In this document: one piece after another, positions 16,537-26,024 of the stretch
Layout of the letters: each line of letters opens with the position of its first letter
How positions within the stretch are numbered: the stretch's first letter is position 1
Origin: Saccharopolyspora thermophila
Lineage (GTDB): Bacteria; Actinomycetota; Actinomycetes; Mycobacteriales; Pseudonocardiaceae
Assembly: GCF_014646075.1 (NCBI RefSeq)
Contig: NZ_BMMT01000004.1
Location: 16,191 to 80,190 of the forward strand
DNA length: 64,000 nucleotides
Reading direction: 5' to 3'
Translations under genes and position numbers: made by a program
Notes under the pieces: model-generated
Seen by the model: the letters and a program-made list of their open reading frames with translations, nothing else
What the model was told of the DNA's origin: nothing
Database searches by the model: none

Positions 16537-19379
16537 ACATGGACACGCCCGCTGGGAGCGCCAGCGGGCAATCGCCCACACCCGCCCGAGAAGAGCAGGG
16601 CACGATCGAGCTGCCCGCCAAGCTCCGGGTGCACGCACTGGCCAAGCTGCTGGGATCCAGCAGCCGCGAGATCATCACCACGCTGGAGTCGCTCGGCGAG
16701 CCGGTCCGCAGCGCGCAGTCGAACATCACCCGCGACGTCGCGTTGCAGGTGGTGCAGTCCCTGCACCCCGAACTGCTGACCGAGGCGGAGGCCGACGAAG
16801 CCACCGCGGAGGAGACCGCTGACCAGCCGGCGGCCACCGACCAGCCGGCCTCCACCGACCAGCCCGCCGGGGCCCCGTCGGTGCCCGCTGCGGACTTCAC
16901 GCCCGCTCCGGTGGAGCGGGAGCCGGAACCGGGACCGAGCGCGCCAGCCACCACAGGGCTGACCCCGGTGTTCGCCGCGCCGGAGGCGATGTTCCTCGCA
17001 CCGCAGCCGCAGCAGGTTCGGCCCGCGCCGAAGGCCGAGCCGGAAGCCGAGGCCCAGCCGGAGCCCGCCGAGGCCGAGCCCGCCGAGCAGGCGGCCGGTG
17101 AGGACGAGTCCGAGCCCAGCGGCCGACGTCGGCGCCGGCGTGGCCGCCGCGGACGCGGCCGGGGCCGTGGCGCCGAAGCCGAGCAGCAGGGCGGCGAGGA
17201 GCAGCCCGCCGAGGAGACCACCGAGGAGCGCGCCGAGGCCGCCACCGAGGAGGCCGCGGAGCAGGCCGCCGAGGAGACCACCGACGAGCAGCCCGCCGCC
17301 GCGGAGGTCGAGGTCACGAGCACCCGCCGTCGGCGTCGGCGCCGCCGCCGTAAGGGTGCGGCCGACGACGACAGCGGAGCCCGCGAGGACGACCCGCCGA
17401 ACACCGTCGTGCACGTCCGCGAGCCCGCGGAGACCCGGCAGGACAGCAGCGACGACGAGGTCCGCGCGGTCAAGGGCTCGACCCGCCTGGAAGCCAAGCG
17501 GCAGCGCCGCCGGGACGGCCGGGAGGCCGGTCGCCGCCGCGCCCCGGTGCTGTCCGAGGCCGAGTTCCTGGCCCGCCGCGAATCCGTCGACCGCAAGATG
17601 GTGGTCCGGCAGAACGGCGACCAGACCCAGATCGCGGTCCTCGAGGACAACGTCCTCGTCGAGAACTTCGTGACCACCTCGGGTTCCGGCTCGCTGGTCG
17701 GCAACGTCTACCTGGGGCGCGTGCAGAACGTGCTGCCCAGCATGGAAGCCGCGTTCGTCGACATCGGCCGGGGCCGCAACGCGGTGCTCTACGCCGGTGA
17801 GGTCGACTGGGACGCCGCCGGCCTGGCGGGCAAGGCGCGCCGCATCGAGCAGGCCCTGCAGACCGGCGACAGCGTGCTGGTGCAGGTCACCAAGGACCCG
17901 GTCGGCCACAAGGGCGCGCGCCTGACCACCCAGATCAGCCTGCCCGGCCGCTTCCTGGTCTACGTGCCGGGCGGCGGCGCCACCGGCATCAGCCGGAAGC
18001 TGCCGGACACCGAGCGCAAGCGGCTCAAGGAGATCCTCAAGCGGATCGTCCCGGACAACGCCGGGGTGATCATCCGCACCGCGTCGGAGGGCACCAGCGA
18101 AGAGGCGCTGGACCGCGACGTGCGGCGGTTGCAGGCCCAGTGGGAGGTCATCAAGGAGAAGGCCGAGGCCCCGGGCGCGCAGGCCCCGCAGCTGCTCTAC
18201 GAGGAGCCGGACCTGCTGATCAAGGTCGTCCGCGACCTGTTCACCGAGGACTTCTCGGCCATGACGGTGCAGGGCGACGACGCCTGGGACACCATCGAGG
18301 CATACGTCCAGCACGTGGCGCCCGACCTGGTGTCGCGCCTGCACAAGCACGTCGGCAAGAACGACGTGTTCACCGAGTGGCGGATCAACGAGCAGATCGC
18401 CAAGGCACTGGACCGCAAGGTCTGGCTGCCCTCGGGCGGCTACCTGGTCATCGACCGCACCGAGGCGATGACGGTGATCGACGTCAACACCGGCAAGTTC
18501 ACCGGCTCCGGGGGCAACCTGGAGGAGACGGTCACCCGCAACAACCTGGAGGCGGCCGAGGAGATCGTCCGCCAGCTCCGGTTGCGTGACATCGGCGGCA
18601 TCATCGTCATCGACTTCATCGACATGGTGCTGGAGTCCAACCGCGACCTGGTGCTGCGCCGCCTCACCGAGTGCCTCGGCCGCGACCGCACCCGCCACCA
18701 GGTCGCCGAGGTCACCTCGCTCGGCCTCGTGCAGATGACCCGCAAGCGGGTCGGCACCGGGCTGCTGGAGGCATACAGCAGCACCTGCGAGCACTGCCGG
18801 GGCCGCGGCCTGATCGTCTCCACCGACCCGGTCACGCACGCCAACGGTCAGGGCGGCAACGGCCGCCGCAACCGCCACCGCGGCAAGACCCACGACCACG
18901 TGGAGCAGCCCGCGCCGGAGCCGCGCACCGAGGCGAAGCCGGAGGCGGTGGAGGAGAAGACCGAACCGGCCGCCGAGACGCCGAAGGCCGAGCCGAAGCC
19001 GGAGGCAGTAAAGGCGAAGCCGATCGAGCAGCCCGCGCCGAAGCCGGTCCCGCCGCCGAAGGCGGAACCCGAAGCGGTCGCGAAGCCGGAGCCCGCGGTA
19101 CCGGCCGTCGAGGGCGCTCCGGAGACGGCGCCCGCCGCGGCGGAGCAGCCGGAGCCGGAGTCGGCGGCGGCCCGCAACGGTCGCCCGCGGCGCAAGGCGA
19201 CGCGCGCCGCGGGCAGCGCGGGCGCGCCGGTGACGCCGCTGGTGCTGCCCAAGCCCGAACCGAAGCAGTCGACCGAGGACGTGCTGTCCGCCGTCGCCCC
19301 GGCGGCTCCGGTGCGTCGGGCGCGTCGGGCCGCGTCACGCCCGGCCGGTCCGCCGGTCGGCCGGTCCGCCGAGGACTGA
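16530..19379 (+). CDS. rne: Ribonuclease E/G family endoribonuclease
   Basis: A 949-residue RNase E that makes the first cuts in mRNA decay and rRNA processing. In order: an N-terminal IF2-N-like helical module (KLRVHALAKLLGSSSREIIT, residues about 30-85); an acidic Ala/Glu/Pro linker with a run of arginines ([15 protein letters not shown]); the S1 domain with SLVGNVYLGRVQNVLPSMEA; and the catalytic core with the magnesium-binding Asp residues in VIDVNTGKF and VIDFIDM. A Zn-link CEHCRGRG and a long disordered Pro/Glu/Lys C-terminus follow. The layout, with the catalytic core in the middle, is typical of actinobacterial RNase E. ATG 16530 follows GGAGGAG; ATG 16539 is close by. Confidence 0.95.
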   Translation: MLNMDTPAGSASGQSPTPAREEQGTIELPAKLRVHALAKLLGSSSREIITTLESLGEPVRSAQSNITRDVALQVVQSLHPELLTEAEADEATAEETADQPAATDQPASTDQPAGAPSVPAADFTPAPVEREPEPGPSAPATTGLTPVFAAPEAMFLAPQPQQVRPAPKAEPEAEAQPEPAEAEPAEQAAGEDESEPSGRRRRRRGRRGRGRGRGAEAEQQGGEEQPAEETTEERAEAATEEAAEQAAEETTDEQPAAAEVEVTSTRRRRRRRRRKGAADDDSGAREDDPPNTVVHVREPAETRQDSSDDEVRAVKGSTRLEAKRQRRRDGREAGRRRAPVLSEAEFLARRESVDRKMVVRQNGDQTQIAVLEDNVLVENFVTTSGSGSLVGNVYLGRVQNVLPSMEAAFVDIGRGRNAVLYAGEVDWDAAGLAGKARRIEQALQTGDSVLVQVTKDPVGHKGARLTTQISLPGRFLVYVPGGGATGISRKLPDTERKRLKEILKRIVPDNAGVIIRTASEGTSEEALDRDVRRLQAQWEVIKEKAEAPGAQAPQLLYEEPDLLIKVVRDLFTEDFSAMTVQGDDAWDTIEAYVQHVAPDLVSRLHKHVGKNDVFTEWRINEQIAKALDRKVWLPSGGYLVIDRTEAMTVIDVNTGKFTGSGGNLEETVTRNNLEAAEEIVRQLRLRDIGGIIVIDFIDMVLESNRDLVLRRLTECLGRDRTRHQVAEVTSLGLVQMTRKRVGTGLLEAYSSTCEHCRGRGLIVSTDPVTHANGQGGNGRRNRHRGKTHDHVEQPAPEPRTEAKPEAVEEKTEPAAETPKAEPKPEAVKAKPIEQPAPKPVPPPKAEPEAVAKPEPAVPAVEGAPETAPAAAEQPEPESAAARNGRPRRKATRAAGSAGAPVTPLVLPKPEPKQSTEDVLSAVAPAAPVRRARRAASRPAGPPVGRSAED

Positions 19380-19385
19380 GCCTCG

Positions 19386-19422
19386 AGGTGGCCGATCCGT
19401 CCCTGGGACGGGTCGGCCACCT
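19386..19422. terminator. Bidirectional terminator between rne and the glycosyltransferase
   Basis: An 18-bp stem beginning AGGTGGCCGA and closing TCGGCCACCT, with one mismatch and a minimal loop, directly after the rne stop and ahead of the convergent glycosyltransferase. Confidence 0.75.
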
Positions 19423-19548
19423 GCTTCTTCGCCGCTCCTGGGTGCACACGGAGACCCTTCGGGCGTTGCTCGCGCACACCGCGCGTGACCGGGTGGTCGC
19501 CATCGGTGATCGCGTAACCGGTCGGTCACCTGGACTCAAGAACGTGCG

Positions 19549-20520
19549 TCACGGGGCGTGGCCGGCACGGCTGGTGCCCGCGGTGCGGTCGGCGACCAGC
19601 ACGGCGACGTCGTCATCCCGACCGGTGCGGTGCAGCACCAGCTCGGCGAGCAGGCCCAGCGAGATCATCTGCACCGCGAAGATCTCCAGCAGGATGCCCA
19701 GCGTCAGCAGCGGCCGGGTGCCGATCGACTGGTCGGTGAACAGCCAGACACCGCTCAGGTAGAGCAGGATCAGCGTCCCGATCGAGCCCGCCAGCAACCC
19801 GAGCCCGCCGAACAGGTGCGCCGGACGCCGCCCGTAGCGGGTCAGCGCGACCACCGTGAGCAGGTCCAGCGCGCCGCGCACATAGCGCTCCAGGCCGTAC
19901 TTGGACCTGCCGTGCAGCCGCGGCCGGTGGTGGACGGCCAGCTCGCGCACCCGGTAGCCGAGCTGGTGCGCCAGCGCCGGGATGTAGCGGTGCAGCTCAC
20001 CGTACAGCGGAACGCGCCGGTACACCTCGGTCCGCGCCGCCTTCAACCCGCAGTTGTGGTCGGACAGCTTCAGCCCGGTGATCAGACCGGTGACCCAGTT
20101 GAACACCTTCGACGGCAGCCGCTTGCCCAACGGGTCCTGCCGCTGGGCCTTGTGCCCGCTGACCAGGTCGGCGCCCCCGTCGAGCTCGGCCAGCAGCCGC
20201 GGGATCTCGGCCGGGTCGTCCTGCAGGTCGGCGTCCAGCGTGACCAGCAGCTCGCCGCGAACCTCGGCGACCCCGGCGGCCAGCGCGGCGGCCTTGCCGA
20301 AGTTGCGCCGCAACCGGATGCCGCGGATGCGCGGGTCCGCCGCGGCGTGCTCGGCGATCACCTCCCAACTGCCGTCGGTGCTGCCGTCGTCGATGACCAG
20401 CAGCTCCCAGGATCGGGGCTGCTGCTGCATGGCCTCGCGGATCTCGGCGAACAGCCGGGGCAGGTTGTCGCGCTCGTTCTTCGCCGGGGCCAGCAGCGAG
20501 ACCTGCGGTGCTTCTGTCAT
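19549..20520 (-). CDS. Family 2 glycosyltransferase, polyprenyl-phosphate type
   Basis: A 323-residue GT2 enzyme of the dolichol-phosphate mannose synthase/GtrB group. The GT-A fold motifs are LLAPAKNERDNLP, VIDDGSTDGS, the metal/donor motif TLDADLQDDP and SGHKAQRQDP. Two C-terminal membrane helices (GGLGLLAGSIGTLILLYL and ILLEIFAVQMISLGLLAELV) anchor it. Such enzymes charge polyprenyl phosphate with a sugar for use on the outer membrane face. Its start overlaps the stop of the upstream membrane protein (ATGA), so the two probably form a glycosylation module. Confidence 0.88.
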   Translation of the reverse strand: MTEAPQVSLLAPAKNERDNLPRLFAEIREAMQQQPRSWELLVIDDGSTDGSWEVIAEHAAADPRIRGIRLRRNFGKAAALAAGVAEVRGELLVTLDADLQDDPAEIPRLLAELDGGADLVSGHKAQRQDPLGKRLPSKVFNWVTGLITGLKLSDHNCGLKAARTEVYRRVPLYGELHRYIPALAHQLGYRVRELAVHHRPRLHGRSKYGLERYVRGALDLLTVVALTRYGRRPAHLFGGLGLLAGSIGTLILLYLSGVWLFTDQSIGTRPLLTLGILLEIFAVQMISLGLLAELVLHRTGRDDDVAVLVADRTAGTSRAGHAP

Positions 20521-22205
20521 GGCAGGACCTGCGGACTTTCGGTCAGAGGCCGGATCCACCAGCCGTCGGGGAACTGGAAGGCGATGCGCAGCGGGCCCGG
20601 CTGGGCGGGAGCGACGGCCTGGAAGCCGAGCCCGATCTCGATACCCGGGGTCTGGGTCTCGGCGTCGGAGCGCGGGATGTCCACCACACCGCCGCCGACC
20701 ACGGTCCCGGTCTGGTCGAGCACCGCGATGCATCGGGCCCGTTCGATGCCGGAGATCGCCCAGCCCTCCAGCATCCGGGCCCCGCCCTGCACCTGGTCGG
20801 TCTCGACGTTGAGCACCACGTCCCGGCCGTCCGGGCGGGGTTCGCGCAGGTTGCCGACGCTGGGCGTGCGCCAGGTCGCGGTGTCCACCCGGTCGCCGAT
20901 CTCCAGCCCGTCGGGGCAGCCGAGGGTGAACTCGGGGGAGAACGGATAGTGGCCGAGCGCCCGCAGCCGCGGCAGCAGCCGCTCGGGTTCCGGGAAGCGG
21001 TCGGCGAAGCCGTCGGGGTGGCCGATCCGCGCGGCGATGGCCAGTAGGTTCTGGTTCGGCGCGTCGGCCCGCACGGCCTGCGCCATCGGCGCGCCCAGCG
21101 CGACGGTCGCCAGCACCGTGCCCGCCACCGCGACGGTGCGGAACCTGGGCCAGCGGGCCCAGGCGACCGCGATCACCAGCACGGCGATCCACAGCGCGGC
21201 GCTCATGCTGTTGTAGCGGCTCTGGAGCCCCGCGGACTCGCCGAACGCCGCCCGCGAGCCGGAGATCATCACCGCGCAGCCGACGGCGTAGAGCACCAGC
21301 CCCCACCACGGTGCCGCGCTGCTGCGCTCCTCGGACGTCTGCCGGCCGTGCAGCGCCAGCACGGCCAGCCCGGCGACCCCGGCGATCAGCGCGATCGACG
21401 GCTCGGTGCCGGTCCACACCATGCCGAGCATGCTCAGCCCCGCCAGCAACGCCTGCGCCGGGTCGTCGGTCGGCGTACTGCCACCACCGCCCTGCGGGCC
21501 GCGCAGCACGAACCACGCGGCGACCACGACCACCCCGACCACCGCGGGCGTCGCGACCCACCGGCGGCGCTCCCCGCGCAGCCACGCGACCAGCGCCAGG
21601 GCGGGCCAGACCGCGAAGGACGTGCCGTAGCTGATCGAGGCGAGCAGGCCGAAGACGATCGCGGAGATCCGGTGCTGCCGCTGCATCGCCAGCAACGCCG
21701 CCAGCACCAGCAGCAGGGCGAGGAGCCACGACGCGCCGCTCATCGAGCGCACGTAGTTGTGGATGCCGTGCGGGTTGAACACCAGCGTCGACGCCGCCGC
21801 GACCAGTCCCGCCCGCTGCCAGCGGTTCAGCGTCCGCGGCAGCAGCGCCCACACCAGCAGCACGCAGCCGACCCCGAAGGCGACGATCAGCAGCCCGAGC
21901 GGCTGGTTCAGCCCGTGCCCGTAGCGGGCGCTGAGCCAGAACAGCAGGCTCGGCAGCACGAACGGGTGCTCGTTGCGGAAGCCGAGCAGCGCCTCGGGGC
22001 GCAGCGACCCGTCGTCGCGGGTGATGTCCAGCAGCACCCACCAGTAGTCGTAGAAGTGCATCTGCGGGTAACGCAGCACTTCCCGCAACATCATCAACGG
22101 CGGCACGATCGCCGACAGGCCGAGCAGCACGGGGCCGAACCGCTGCACGGGGCTCGGGGCTTCGGGGGCTGCGCGCTCGTCGGCGGCGGATGCGATGTCA
22201 GTCAC
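20517..22205 (-). CDS. Multi-spanning membrane protein, putative GT-C-like glycosyltransferase
   Basis: A 562-residue membrane protein with about ten hydrophobic segments and a periplasmic-type soluble C-terminus of about 170 residues (from NQNLLAIAARIGHPDGF). A first-loop HFYDYWW segment after helix 1 recalls the acidic loop of GT-C enzymes. It resembles uncharacterised membrane proteins found beside GtrB-like transferases. It could transfer the lipid-linked sugar made by the coupled GT2 to wall polymers or proteins. The start is GTG 22205; a TACCGT at 22241-22246 (minus strand) could be its -10. The role is inferred from context. Confidence 0.72.
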   Translation of the reverse strand: MTDIASAADERAAPEAPSPVQRFGPVLLGLSAIVPPLMMLREVLRYPQMHFYDYWWVLLDITRDDGSLRPEALLGFRNEHPFVLPSLLFWLSARYGHGLNQPLGLLIVAFGVGCVLLVWALLPRTLNRWQRAGLVAAASTLVFNPHGIHNYVRSMSGASWLLALLLVLAALLAMQRQHRISAIVFGLLASISYGTSFAVWPALALVAWLRGERRRWVATPAVVGVVVVAAWFVLRGPQGGGGSTPTDDPAQALLAGLSMLGMVWTGTEPSIALIAGVAGLAVLALHGRQTSEERSSAAPWWGLVLYAVGCAVMISGSRAAFGESAGLQSRYNSMSAALWIAVLVIAVAWARWPRFRTVAVAGTVLATVALGAPMAQAVRADAPNQNLLAIAARIGHPDGFADRFPEPERLLPRLRALGHYPFSPEFTLGCPDGLEIGDRVDTATWRTPSVGNLREPRPDGRDVVLNVETDQVQGGARMLEGWAISGIERARCIAVLDQTGTVVGGGVVDIPRSDAETQTPGIEIGLGFQAVAPAQPGPLRIAFQFPDGWWIRPLTESPQVLP

Positions 22206-22617
22206 GCTGTGTGTCCCCAGATCCAGTCGAACGGCGACTTACGGTAGCAAGATCGGTGTACACGCGGCACGTTCCGACGTAGATGCTTGTGGCGTGATTT
22301 GACCTCTGGGCGGCGCGGCCGTAGTCTTGCGCGGCCGCTCGCCGCAAGCCGATCGCGGCGGCGGAGCACCCCCATGGACCGCCCCGGCCGATCGGGTCGG
22401 CGAACGCGGTCTGTATGATGGGTGAGAACTTCTCGCCGCCGGACGGGCGGAGAGGCTAAACGCCTGTTTCGGGTGCGATTGCCGGTGCGGCCTTCAGCTG
22501 CCGGAACAGGAACCCACCGAGACGCTGCACCGCGGCGTGGTAGGAATCCCCGATCCACGCGGTCGGGGTGGGCGTCCGCCGCAGACGTAGAACCGAGCAG
22601 CAGGAGACTTCCGACTC
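22206..22617. other. 412-bp divergent region containing the rplU leader
   Basis: This region separates the minus-strand membrane glycosylation operon from rplU. It holds the rplU promoter at 22299-22327 and a leader of about 280 nt with several GC-rich inverted segments. That length leaves room for ribosomal-protein feedback control, but I cannot match a known L21 leader. No gene is seen. Confidence 0.55.
22299..22327 (+). promoter_or_regulatory. Vegetative sigma promoter of rplU-rpmA
   Basis: TTGACC (22299-22304) and TAGTCT (22322-22327) are separated by exactly 17 bp, a near-consensus principal-sigma promoter reading towards rplU. A second -10-like TATGAT at 22414-22419 could serve a downstream start. 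Confidence 0.7.
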
Positions 22618-22926
22618 ATGTACGCGATCGTCAAGACCGGCGGCAAGCAGTACAAAGTGGCTGTCGGGGACGTCGTCGAGGTCGAGAAGCTCGATGGCGA
22701 GCTGGGCTCCGAGGTCACTTTCCCGGCGCTTCTGGTCGTCGACGGCTCCGAGGTCACGACCGACGCCGACGCGCTGGCCAAGGTGTCGGTGACCGGCAAG
22801 CTCGTCGAGCACACCAAGGGCCCCAAGATCCGCATCCACAAGTTCAAGAACAAGACCGGCTACCACAAGCGGCAGGGTCACCGGCAGAAGCTGACCCGCG
22901 TCGAGGTCACCGGCATCACGAAGTGA
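22618..22926 (+). CDS. rplU: 50S ribosomal protein L21
   Basis: A 102-residue 23S rRNA-binding protein of the large subunit. It opens [14 protein letters not shown] and carries the conserved C-terminal [19 protein letters not shown]. The start ATG is preceded by AGGAG. It is followed 14 bases later by rpmA, the near-universal L21-L27 pair. Confidence 0.97.
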   Translation: MYAIVKTGGKQYKVAVGDVVEVEKLDGELGSEVTFPALLVVDGSEVTTDADALAKVSVTGKLVEHTKGPKIRIHKFKNKTGYHKRQGHRQKLTRVEVTGITK

Positions 22927-22940
22927 GGACCTGAGTAGTC

Positions 22941-23198
22941 ATGGCACACAAGAAGGGCGCATCCAGCTCTCGGAACGGCCGCGACTCGAACCCCAAGTAC
23001 CTCGGGGTGAAGCGCTACGGCGGTCAGGTCGTCAAGGCCGGTGAGATCCTGGTCCGGCAGCGGGGCACGAAGTTCCACCCCGGGCTGAACGTCGGGCGCG
23101 GCAACGACGACACCCTGTTCGCGCTGTCCGCTGGCACCGTCCAGTTCGGACGCTACCGCGGCCGCAAGGCCGTCAGCGTGCTGCCGGCCGAGGTCTGA
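22941..23198 (+). CDS. rpmA: 50S ribosomal protein L27
   Basis: An 85-residue protein with the canonical start [16 protein letters not shown], whose flexible tail reaches the peptidyl-transferase centre, and [20 protein letters not shown]. There is no Firmicutes-type cleavable leader. It is co-transcribed with rplU and followed by a strong terminator. Confidence 0.97.
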   Translation: MAHKKGASSSRNGRDSNPKYLGVKRYGGQVVKAGEILVRQRGTKFHPGLNVGRGNDDTLFALSAGTVQFGRYRGRKAVSVLPAEV

Positions 23199-23224
23199 CC
23201 CGGCTCTCGGCTGCGAGTACTTCC

Positions 23225-23266
23225 CGACGAGGGGCGGGTCCGGTTTGTCCGGCCCGCCCCTCGTCG
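23225..23266 (+). terminator. Terminator after rpmA
   Basis: A 14-bp stem, CGACGAGGGGCGGG with its exact complement, extended by a further CCGG pair across one bulged T, around the loop TTTGT. It lies 27 bases past the rpmA stop and before obgE. Confidence 0.75.
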
Positions 23267-23350
23267 TCTGCTTCGCGCAGGGCGGGCACGCCCCGCGCAG
23301 GACAGCTCTTCCCGCCGGGCGCGGCTCGGCTGATCTTCCTGGAGGCATTC

Positions 23351-24829
23351 GTGTCGCGGTTCGTTGACCGCGTGACCATCCACGTCGCGGCAGGCGATGG
23401 CGGGCATGGCTGCGCCTCGGTGCACCGGGAGAAGTTCAAGCCGCTCGGCGGCCCGGACGGCGGCAACGGCGGCAAGGGCGGTGACGTCCGGCTGGTCGTG
23501 GACCGCGGTGTGCACACGCTGCTGGACTTTCACTACCGGCCGAACGCGCGCGCGGCCAACGGCAAGCCGGGCAAGGGCAGCCTGCGCAACGGCGCCGCCG
23601 GCGAGGACCTGGTGCTGGCTGTGCCGGACGGCACCGTGGTGCTCACCCCGGACGGCGAGGTCCTGGCCGACCTGGTCGGCGAGGGCACGACGTTCGTCGC
23701 CGCCGCCGGCGGTCGCGGCGGCCTGGGCAACGCGGCGCTGGCGTCGAAGGCCCGCAAGGCGCCGGGTTTCGCCCTGCTCGGCGAGCCGGGCGAGGAGCTC
23801 GACCTGGTGCTGGAGCTGAAGTCGGTCGCCGACGTGGGCCTGGTCGGGTTCCCGTCGGCCGGGAAGTCGTCGCTGGTCTCCGTGCTGTCCGCGGCCCGCC
23901 CGAAGATCGCCGATTACCCGTTCACCACCCTGGTCCCGAACCTGGGCGTGGTGACCGCGGGCGACACCGTGTTCACCATGGCGGACGTGCCGGGGCTCAT
24001 TCCGGGCGCGAGCGAGGGGCGCGGACTGGGCCTGGACTTCCTGCGCCACATCGAGCGCTGCGCGGTGCTGGTGCACGTGGTCGACTGCGCCACCCTGGAG
24101 CCCGGGCGCGACCCGGTGTCCGATGTGGACGCCCTGGAAACCGAGCTCGCCCAGTACACGCCCGCGCTGCAGACCGAGCAGGGCGGCGTCGACCTCGGCT
24201 CGCGCCCGCGCATGGTGGTGCTCAACAAGGTGGACGTGCCGGAGGCGCGCGAACTGGCCGAGCTGGTTCGGCCGGACCTGGAGGCACGCGGGTGGCCGGT
24301 GTTCGAGGTGTCCACCGCGACCCGCGAGGGACTGCGCGAGTTGAGCTACGCGATGGCCGCCGAGGTGGAGCGGTACCGGGCGCAGCTACCGCCGCCGGAA
24401 CCGGCGCGCGTGGTGGTGCGGCCGACCGCGGTGGACCGCGGCGACTTCACCATCGAACCGGACCCGGAGGTCGAGGACGCGTTCGTGGTGCGCGGCGAGA
24501 AGCCCGAGCGCTGGGTGCGGCAGACCGACTTCAACAACGACGAGGCCGTCGGGTATCTGGCCGACCGGCTGGCCAAGCTGGGTGTGGAGGAAGCGCTGGC
24601 CAAGCACGGCGCGCGAGCCGGCAGCCAGGTCACCATCGGCACCATGACCTTCGACTGGGAGCCGTCCACCCCCGCCGGGGTGGCGGGCGTGATGGGCCGC
24701 CGCGGCACGGACCTACGGATCGACCAGAGCAACCGCACCTCCGCGTCCGAACGCAAGGCCGCGAAGAAGGCGCGCCGCAGTTCGCTGGACGAGTTCGGCC
24801 GGTACGTCGAGGAGGACGAGGAGGAGTGA
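23351..24829 (+). CDS. obgE: GTPase ObgE/CgtA
   Basis: An essential ribosome-assembly GTPase (492 aa). The glycine-rich Obg fold ([29 protein letters not shown]) comes first, then the G domain with the P-loop [11 protein letters not shown], switch [10 protein letters not shown] and specificity motif NKVD, then the OCT domain (near residues 355-430) and an acidic tail EEDEEE. The start is GTG 23351 with GGAGG six bases upstream. Its stop overlaps the proB start (GTGA). Confidence 0.97.
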   Translation: MSRFVDRVTIHVAAGDGGHGCASVHREKFKPLGGPDGGNGGKGGDVRLVVDRGVHTLLDFHYRPNARAANGKPGKGSLRNGAAGEDLVLAVPDGTVVLTPDGEVLADLVGEGTTFVAAAGGRGGLGNAALASKARKAPGFALLGEPGEELDLVLELKSVADVGLVGFPSAGKSSLVSVLSAARPKIADYPFTTLVPNLGVVTAGDTVFTMADVPGLIPGASEGRGLGLDFLRHIERCAVLVHVVDCATLEPGRDPVSDVDALETELAQYTPALQTEQGGVDLGSRPRMVVLNKVDVPEARELAELVRPDLEARGWPVFEVSTATREGLRELSYAMAAEVERYRAQLPPPEPARVVVRPTAVDRGDFTIEPDPEVEDAFVVRGEKPERWVRQTDFNNDEAVGYLADRLAKLGVEEALAKHGARAGSQVTIGTMTFDWEPSTPAGVAGVMGRRGTDLRIDQSNRTSASERKAAKKARRSSLDEFGRYVEEDEEE

Positions 24830-25947
24830 CCGAGCAGCTCTCCGCGACCCGGCAGGCGGTCGCGGCGGCGCAGCGTGTCGTGGTGAAGGTCGGCTCGTCG
24901 TCGCTCACCACGACCGAAGGCGGGCTGGACGCCGAACGGCTGGCGGCGCTGGTGGACACCGTGGCGCGCCGGGTGGCCGCGGGCGGCCAGGTGGTGCTGG
25001 TCTCGTCCGGCGCGATCGCGGCCGGCATCGCGCCGCTCGGTCTGCGCCGCCGTCCGAAGGACCTGGCCACCCAGCAGGCCGCCGCCAGCGTCGGCCAGCA
25101 GGCTCTCGCGCACGCCTACGCCGAGTCGTTCTCGCGCTACGGCCTGACGGTCGGTCAGGTGCTGCTCACCGCCGACGACGTGGTGCGCCGCGGGCACTAC
25201 CGCAACGCGCAGCGCACGCTGAACCGCCTGCTCGGTCTGGGCGCGGTGCCGGTGGTCAACGAGAACGACACGGTCGCCACCACCGAGATCCGGTTCGGTG
25301 ACAACGACCGCCTGGCGGCGCTGGTGTCCCACCTCGTCGGCGCGGACGCGCTCATCCTGCTGTCCGATGTGGATGCCCTGTACGACGGCGATCCGCGCCA
25401 CGGCGGGGCGACGGCGATCCGCGAGGTCAACGGCGAGGCGGACATGGCCGGGGTGCGGGCGGGTGGCACGGGTGCGTCCGGGCTCGGCACGGGCGGCATG
25501 GCCTCGAAGGTGCAGGCGGCGAAGATCGCGTGCTCCTCGGGAATCCCGGTGCTGCTGACGTCCGCGGCGCTGGCCGAGCGGGCGCTCGGACCGGCTGATG
25601 TCGGCACCGCGTTCGCCGTCACCGGCAGCCGCCTGTCGGCCCGCCGCTTCTGGCTGGCGCACGCGGCCGACGCCAACGGCCGACTGTGGCTGGACGACGG
25701 CGCGGTCGCGGCGGTGGTCCGGCGTCGCCGCTCCCTGCTGGCGGCCGGGATCACCGCGGTGGAAGGCGCGTTCGACGGTGGTGACGTGGTCGAACTGGTC
25801 GACCCGACCGGAGCGGTGGTGGCGCGCGGCGTGGTCGCCTACGACGCGGCGGAGCTTCCGGAGCTCATCGGCCGCTCCAGCCACCAGCTACCGCCGGAAC
25901 AACGCCGCGAGGTGGTCCACGCCGACGACCTCGTCCCGCTGCGCTGA
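24826..25947 (+). CDS. proB: Glutamate 5-kinase
   Basis: The first step of proline synthesis, phosphorylating glutamate. The 373-residue protein has the amino-acid-kinase core ([46 protein letters not shown]) and a C-terminal PUA domain from about residue 285. The start is GTG 24826 overlapping the obgE stop; the acidic GAG-rich end of obgE provides the Shine-Dalgarno sequence. Its pathway partner proA is 5.5 kb downstream, separated by accessory genes. Confidence 0.96.
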   Translation: MTEQLSATRQAVAAAQRVVVKVGSSSLTTTEGGLDAERLAALVDTVARRVAAGGQVVLVSSGAIAAGIAPLGLRRRPKDLATQQAAASVGQQALAHAYAESFSRYGLTVGQVLLTADDVVRRGHYRNAQRTLNRLLGLGAVPVVNENDTVATTEIRFGDNDRLAALVSHLVGADALILLSDVDALYDGDPRHGGATAIREVNGEADMAGVRAGGTGASGLGTGGMASKVQAAKIACSSGIPVLLTSAALAERALGPADVGTAFAVTGSRLSARRFWLAHAADANGRLWLDDGAVAAVVRRRRSLLAAGITAVEGAFDGGDVVELVDPTGAVVARGVVAYDAAELPELIGRSSHQLPPEQRREVVHADDLVPLR

Positions 25948-26024
25948 CCAGTGACCTTCGCCACAGGCGTTCGTGCACCCGCGTTGGTAATCGACGGACC
26001 GATCTCCAGGAATCTCGACCAGGG

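Noticed and set aside
16388..16822. 144-codon plus-strand frame overlapping the rne start
   Set aside because: It lies out of frame with rne, is arginine-rich and has no domain. It is a shadow of the rne N-terminus.
15891..18899. Minus-strand 1002-codon frame opposite rne
   Set aside because: Its sequence is the antisense of the rne catalytic core and linker. There are no domains and no promoter.
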